The notes under the pieces are model-generated. The model was given only the letters and a program-made list of their open reading frames with translations. It made no database searches and was not told the origin of the DNA. From the NCBI GenBank assembly GCA_030248215.1, contig JASANG010001562.1:1-64000 (forward strand): a DNA stretch of 64,000 nt, in the 5' to 3' direction. Below, one piece after another: positions 59,001 to 64,000 of the stretch. Position numbers and translations under genes: made by a program. Positions within the stretch are counted from its first letter, which is position 1. Each line of letters begins with the position of its first letter. This DNA is from Enoplolaimus lenunculus (taxonomy: Eukaryota > Nematoda > Enoplea > Enoplida > Thoracostomopsidae).

Positions 59001-59509
59001 AGGATAGGCTTTGAAATTAAACAGTTCCTTAAATATAATTGATTGACATGTGATAATACGCCAAATTTTATAACTGCAAGTTCTTGCTGTATTTGATACT
59101 GGCTCTTTCACATTATATTAGTTAATTTTTAGCTAGCGTGTGGTTAATTTTTCGGCAACTAAACATGCAACGTAGAATATTAAAGAAGATAAGACAAAAT
59201 TTAATAAATACGTATTTAACCTCATACACACAATTTAAATGTCAGATTGTACAGCTGAATCAGTTTAATATCTCGGGTCTACTACGCCGACCTCAGTTTT
59301 GCGTATTAAGGCACATTAAACCAAACCATGATCACGCCAAATTTCTCGACTATCAAAAATTTTCAAAAAACCGTTCCCGTGCTGAATAAATATTTTCGCA
59401 CTGATTACGAATTTGATTGCTTGATAAATCCTGTCACCGTCCATACAACATTCATGTCCTTCGTAACAATCCACAGGATATAGCACACGTACATTATTCA
59501 AACGAAATT
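56100..59509. other. Intergenic region between the convergent stomatin and tensin genes
   Basis: No gene is visible. Decayed pieces related to the TTAA-type element occur near 57885-58000 (GTTTTTGCTGCAAAAGCTCG, CAGCTGCAAATAATTCACTG) and 58235-58340. An inverted-repeat element may span about 58665-58955. The rest is AT-rich. Confidence 0.4.
58665..58955. mobile_element. Possible inverted-repeat element
   Basis: ACAACTCTCTACTTAAACC at the left and AAAGGTGTTAGAGAGTAGC at the right are roughly inverted. The interior is made of repeated TTTAACT/AGTTTA blocks in both orientations. Borders are approximate. Confidence 0.45.
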
Positions 59510-59732
59510 TCAACGCCTATGATGTCGCATCATTACTTTAGTGACAAAGTTTGTAATTGCAGATGCTGGTTGTTCTGGCTCAAGTTCTGCGAAAATGTGA
59601 CATTTGTTGTCGTTGTAAGCACCAGGCGACTTCCGCGCGACAAAGCCAAATATTCGCGCAACCAACACAACGTTTGATTGCTGCTGTTGTTGTTGCAGGA
59701 ACAGAAGTGCGTCTGGCGGCGGTTGACTCCAT
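59510..59732 (-). CDS. TNS: Tensin last exon: end of PTB and stop
   Basis: Acceptor ATGTTTAG. The first base completes Lys, then [12 protein letters not shown], a run of six Gln, [36 protein letters not shown] and a short basic end MMRHHRR before the stop at 59512-59510. Compared with other tensins, the stretch between the conserved W and [10 protein letters not shown] is longer because of the Gln-rich insert. Confidence 0.95.
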
Positions 59733-62700
59733 CTAAACATTGAGTTAAAAATTGAGGAAACAAACTATAATACTTCAGTTTCACCATCTTAAGCCCCATT
59801 CTCACACATTTGTTTGAAACCGATTATAAAACTTGCAACTGCAAGCTTATTTGTGCATGCGAACATTTCGTATGATTGACAAGCTCAAACAAGACAGCTT
59901 CACCGAAAATAATTGCAGTGGGGACTAGCATACAGCAAAAAAATGCCGAATATTCTACCGGAACCGGACAGGGTACTGCTATTTAGAACTAATTTTTAAA
60001 TAAGTTCGCTTAATTGCCGCCAAACGATATTTATTGCAGAATTTTGTTATGAAAGATGTTAACCATGTAACTTTTTGGTTTTAAATTGAATCGTTTAACC
60101 ACAATTTGGTAAAAATTCGGAGCAAATCTTAATGTCGAATTTCGCTACCGATCTGTCTTTGGAAACTTCTCGGAGTCGCTTTTGTAATTTTGCCCAAATG
60201 CAAACTTACTTTCGATCTTCCGGGTCAACACCGCAAAACGTCACCGACTGCACCGGATAATGTCGCCGGAAAAACAACGTCCTCGCGTTGTCAGTGAGCG
60301 TAATTCCCTGAGCAGATACTTTGAAATGAACTGAAATTGGTGTGCGCAGTTGTTTGGAGTCGAACAAAGCGAACGCCGCTGTTACCGCTCGTCGTATTGC
60401 TTCTGGACCGGTTAACGCTTCACAATCGAATGAATGAATGTACGTAACATTACAAGCAGCGCCTTGTTCTAGTAATGCTGCAGCGGTGTTGAGTTGGTCC
60501 GGTTTGAGCGATGGATCTTAAAAAAAGACCGAAAATATGCCAATGTTACGATTGAAAACTGGTGCTATTTCAATCAAAAGTAAAATTCCCGGCCAAGTTT
60601 GGTATCCTAATCACACCATTATATATTATATATAACGCATATAATATATAATATAATGTCTATAATATATAATATAAAGTATATAAAATATAATATATAA
60701 TACAATGTATATATATAATATAATGTATCCTAAGCATAGTGATGGGAACGAAACCTCGAGTCGAAGAAATTCGAGATTAAAAGGAGTCGGTCAAAGAATT
60801 GTCATGATACCATTATATAGCGTAAAAATTCGAGTATATATAGTTACAAGTTGTGAATAATGTGATGCTAAATCGTTTCAAACAGCAATTCATGTTTAAT
60901 ATCTGGCTTACATAAGGATTAAGATTTCAACTTTACACTTCGGGCATACAATAACTACTATTAATATTAATTATACTAACAGCACAATGGACCACGTTCT
61001 AATATCGCTAAGCTTACTTTAGAACTGGTCAGCTAACAGCTACCGCTGCGCTATGTAGGAAGCAGAGTTGGAAATGAGTGACTGAGTCATGGGCCAAAAA
61101 TTTGGGAATGTTGACGGGCCACGATGGACTGGTAATACGTCAAAAGATATGATATTTAAATTAGTTTGTTACTTAAACAATATTACAGATGTTATTTAGC
61201 TTGAGAACTAAATAGTATAATTTGATATACGCCGTAAAACTGCTACCGTAAGAGCGCGTTAGCGGTTTAGTTTGTTCCTGACGCTTGCAAATTTTGATAT
61301 TAAGAGCTGGGCAGTTTAATTGCAGTTTACTGATTAATGGGAGTTTTAAATGTCTTCTACATAAAAGTTTTTGATCACAATTGTGTAACTTGTTACAAAT
61401 TACTCAATTTCAACCCTGAAAAAATGGCACGTTGCATCATGCAATGAAGTAAGCAGTGGAATTAGAACAACATAATCTTCGTATATTTTAAGCTTTTGCT
61501 AATTTTAACAAATATATAACTGTTGTAAAAACTATTTATAAGGTTTTTTACCTCAAAGTTGAATAAATAATGCAGTAATTTAATGAATTACACAATTGAC
61601 AATTTGAGTAGATACGATATTAAATGTAATCTTGGGTCATGGGTCGTAGATCAACTACTCATGGGTCAAGATGGATCATGGGCCACATCTTGTTGCCCCA
61701 TTTCTATCTCTGATTGGACGTTAAAATACAACCCAGATACAGTCAGGAGGTGAGCTGGTTAGGAAAAAACGACTAACATATTGCATTTTAAGATTAAAAT
61801 GGTGCTAAACCGTTATTGATGGTCCAATACGGGTAATGTATAGGTTTGACTGGGGTGCCCCATGACCCCCATTCGGTACGCACCTGGAAACAGTGAGCAC
61901 AAGTAAATCCCCAACATACCGTATTCAGGCAAGATCAATTTGCAAGGTAACGCCAGCGGTGTGATTGAGTGTTGATATACAAGAGCCGATAGACTTCCTA
62001 AAGAAATAACTTTATATCCATTACCTTCAATTATTGCCCATCATAAATGTACATATTCGAAACGTTTTACACAGCTTTAATAAATTAACTAGTTAGACGA
62101 ATTGAATGACGACACACAATTTGTAACACTAAAAGTTGCCATATACTCACCGCGCGCCACAGGACGCCGCTGCGCACCGTCGCACGCCACCAAATAGATT
62201 TTGCCTGTATTTTTGTTAGCAACGCATAGCGACGCGCGGCGGATTCGAGCACAGTAAAGTATAGCGCAACCCTTACCGAAGACACGCTAGAAAACCATGT
62301 TCAACATTTCTGATGTGGTAAAAATACTAAATTAATCAACAGCAGTATTCAACCATAACATTGTCGTACCGAACACTGGTTCGTTGTTGCATCCTTTCAA
62401 TTTCACACCATTCGCAGTTGGTTCGATCAGAAAATGTCGCACTAATTCAGAATCACTGTCTGAAAGTTAAGCCAAGAGTGCATGATGTTTACAGGCCCGT
62501 AGCCAGGTCACCTTGCTAGGGGACTAAAAGATTTTCAGGAGGGGTATACAAGGGTTTTCAATGCCTTACAAGCAAGGTGAAAAAATTTCTAGGGGCGCCA
62601 AAATTTTTGCAGGAGCGCTGAGCCCCCCTCCCACTTCTTCGCCCTTGGCTACGGGCCTGGATATTTAACAAGAGTGTGAAGCTATCCGAGATGGCTGTGC

Positions 62701-63841
62701 GTAGTACACAATCTATTCGTGTGCGTTTTTGGCCGACCTCCATTATTTAGAGAGGTCGATATCACATGCAATATATAGCACTAAACAACCTTAGCAGTTT
62801 TGAAATATAAACAATGTTTTTGAAGCGTGTAAAGTGCCAAAAAAGTTAAAAATTTGCACAGGTAGTACCCCTCTAAATAAAGAGGGGTCGACCAATAACG
62901 CAACGTACGCTGGGTACATTCTTTTGCACACAGAATGCACCCAGTTGCACACTCTTGTTATATATCATCCGTTCTTGGTTTAACAAACATAGAGAAGTTT
63001 GTCACACTGACAAATGTCCAAAACTGATAAAAAATGTGCTATTATTTAAAAAACTGAGCAAGCAATCGTGCTTAATATTTCACAGACGAAATAATTCGAC
63101 CCTGAATGACTACCAGTGGCCGATTCATGGCGAGGACATATAAATGCAGCCCCACAAGTCTTGATGTGCTAAAAATTTTGCGATACAAATTGATCATTTG
63201 AAGCTTGCTATATATTTTCTAAATCAAATTGAGAAATATTTCGCGGAAACAATACGACTCCAAAATCATTTTACGCTTTTTGCGAAATATGTGAGTCGTT
63301 TAACTCATCGAAATGTTTGCTAAACACGCTTTAAACTGTATTCCGTTAAGAGCAGTAGCAGAAACGTAGCATTACGAAGGTTACATTCACCAGATCTGTA
63401 ATTAACCAGAACCATTGAAATATGTATATACTCCCTCAACTGGTGTTCCGGACAACGAATGGTTCAACTCTTAGGGTGGCACTATACTTGTCGCACAACG
63501 GCGTCCGGCGTAGTCCGTCACCGTGTGTCACCGTTTGTCATTATACGGTGTAGTAGACTAGTAATTCGCGTACTATACCGCATGGTGACGAACGGCGATG
63601 CATGGCGACGTACGAGGACAGAATCCGCCTGACGACAGTAAAAAATAAAAGTATAGTGCCACATTTATTTGAAAACCAAACCAGTTTCCTCTAAAATACG
63701 AACCGATAAACCTACCTGATTTTACGGTTATATTCGGTGGTGGAAATGCAACTTTGAGCGCTAGACCGAACGCACCCGGAAATGAATTGCTGTCTCGAAT
63801 GACAAACGTGCCCGGCGGTTGTTCTTTCAAAATTGCGATCG
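59510..63841 (-). CDS. TNS: Tensin, C-terminal part (SH2 and PTB domains); 5' end outside the window
   Basis: Exons 63841-63716, 62459-62370, 61997-61920, 60516-60210 and 59732-59510 join in phase with GT-AG introns to give 274 residues ending at a stop. First comes SH2: [20 protein letters not shown] contains the phosphotyrosine-binding Arg (FVIRDS), followed by [33 protein letters not shown] and [20 protein letters not shown]. After a short EYDPSLKPD linker comes the PTB domain: [63 protein letters not shown] and [20 protein letters not shown]. Tensins link integrin tails (through PTB) to actin and signalling at adhesions. The domain order SH2-PTB at the C-terminus and the sequences are specific to tensins. 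Confidence 0.95.
60210..60516 (-). CDS. TNS: Tensin exon: main part of PTB
   Basis: Acceptor TTTTTAAG, donor CGAAA|GTAAGT. It encodes 101 residues from [20 protein letters not shown] to [12 protein letters not shown]. Phase 1 in, phase 2 out. Confidence 0.95.
60600..60730. repeat. AT-rich microsatellite in the tensin gene
   Basis: Imperfect ATATAATATA units with ATGTCT/ATGTAT interruptions over about 130 bp; lies in the intron between the linker exon and the main PTB exon. Confidence 0.85.
61063..61712. mobile_element. Possible hAT-like element in a tensin intron, 650 bp
   Basis: CAGAGTTGGAAATGAGTGAC at the left and CCCCATTTCTATCTCTG at the right are imperfect inverted ends, each followed inward by GGGCCACGATGG / GGATCATGGGCCAC-type sequence. 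Flanks GTAGGAAG and ATTGGACG agree at 5 of 8 positions. No coding capacity. Confidence 0.5.
61920..61997 (-). CDS. TNS: Tensin exon: end of SH2 and linker
   Basis: Acceptor TCTTTAG, donor TACG|GTATGT. It encodes [20 protein letters not shown] and ILPEY, a highly specific tensin segment. Only 78 bp, phase 1 on both sides. Confidence 0.94.
62135..62270. mobile_element. GTGGCACTATAC-family miniature element in a tensin intron
   Basis: GTTGCCATATACTCACC at the left and CAGTAAAGTATAGCGCAAC at the right are inverted. The GC-rich interior gives a false open frame on the - strand (62085-62285) with splice-like borders, but it does not continue tensin, which splices over it in phase. Confidence 0.6.
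62370..62459 (-). CDS. TNS: Tensin exon: C-terminal half of SH2
   Basis: Acceptor CTTTCAG, donor TTCG|GTACGA. It encodes [20 protein letters not shown] and KGCNNEPVF. Phase 1 on both sides. Confidence 0.93.
62493..62658. mobile_element. GTAGCC-ended miniature element, best-preserved copy, in a tensin intron
   Basis: Perfect inverted ends AGGCCCGTAGCCA / TGGCTACGGGCCT bound 166 bp. The interior has TCACCTTGCTAGGGG and ACAAGCAAGGTGAAAAAATT, themselves partly inverted. It begins 34 bp from the acceptor edge of the SH2 exon at 62370-62459. Confidence 0.75.
63477..63662. mobile_element. GTGGCACTATACTT-ended miniature element in a tensin intron
   Basis: Perfect 14-bp inverted ends GTGGCACTATACTT (63477-63490) and AAGTATAGTGCCAC (63649-63662). 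The interior contains repeated GTCACCGTGTGTCACCG units and their complements. It lies 54 bp past the donor of the SH2 exon 63716-63841. Confidence 0.8.
63716..63841 (-). CDS. TNS: Tensin exon: N-terminal half of SH2
   Basis: Acceptor CTTTAAG, donor TCAG|GTAGGT. It encodes [31 protein letters not shown] and [10 protein letters not shown]. Phase 1 on both sides. The preceding exon, with the start of SH2, is not in the window. Confidence 0.94.
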
Positions 63842-64000
63842 CTTAAAGTTAACAACAACAATTATATAATTATGTACGAACAATAATAATAATAATACGT
63901 ACTTTAAAAATAGAAAAAAGGTAAAGTTCCATAAGTTTATTTGCTACTTCATTTCTGTGCTCGCGGCACAGTTCATATATTAAACCAAAGATTTTTAGAA
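63842..64000 (-). other. TNS: Tensin intron, partial
   Basis: AT-rich sequence with a short AAT microsatellite (63880-63897). The upstream exon encoding the first SH2 residues is not present before the window edge. Confidence 0.6.

Noticed and set aside
59138-59389. 83-codon open frame on the + strand downstream of tensin
   Set aside because: It lies opposite the probable tensin 3' UTR and shows no family resemblance.
62085-62285. Open frame on the - strand with acceptor- and donor-like borders, inside the tensin gene
   Set aside because: It lies within an inverted-repeat element (62135-62270) and the flanking tensin exons splice directly to each other in phase with perfect continuity of the SH2 domain.
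1-64000. CRISPR arrays, operons or bacterial-type regulatory sites
   Set aside because: The genes are spliced animal genes; no regularly spaced identical repeats or compact gene clusters occur.

Overview
The window looks like a TE-rich stretch of an invertebrate animal genome. It is AT-rich, the genes have GT-AG introns, and non-coding sequence is full of small inverted-repeat elements. The two host genes closely resemble ecdysozoan family members, and degenerate TTAGGC-type hexamer arrays recur. A nematode or close ecdysozoan relative is therefore plausible, but the sequence does not prove it.

Two host genes can be read exon by exon. (1) On the + strand, 23834-55619, lies a stomatin/MEC-2/STO-type gene. 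Seven exons (48708-55619) encode the hairpin membrane segment, the SPFH (PHB) domain and a Pro-rich tail. There are two candidate first exons, at 23834-24134 and 46440-46548. Both end in the same codon phase, which is the one exon 2 needs, so two alternative N-termini (about 403 and 339 residues) are possible. (2) On the - strand, 63841 down to 59510, lies the 3' part of a tensin gene. Five exons give most of the SH2 domain and the complete PTB domain with its stop. Its 5' exons lie beyond the right edge. The two genes converge, with about 3.9 kb between their stop codons.

The other ~90% has no recognisable host gene. Positions 1-2760 form a G/T-biased tract with two candidate exon-like pieces of unknown origin, possibly the leader of an old retroelement. 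From 2.8 to 23.8 kb and inside the 24.6-kb first intron of the stomatin gene lie many non-autonomous DNA transposons. These include hAT-like elements with 8-bp target duplications (3340-3686, 10421-11211, 31646-32025, 53029-53491), TA-duplicating elements (16228, 21821, 34927, 41421; 25647 and 54488), TTAA-duplicating elements (4830, 44907, 54034), a family with AGGCCCGTAGCCA ends and a family with GTGGCACTATACTT ends. A decayed Penelope-like retroelement with a GIY-YIG endonuclease (19386-20690) sits between two long TA arrays. Two tRNA-derived SINE-like pieces occur at 36054 and 52390.

The most interesting observations are the alternative first exons of the stomatin gene; miniature elements lying 25-95 bp from exons in both genes, one of which may supply the stomatin poly(A) signal; and telomere-like TTAGGC arrays that, in at least two places, are embedded in a dispersed repeat. 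I saw no evidence of a wholly new biological system.
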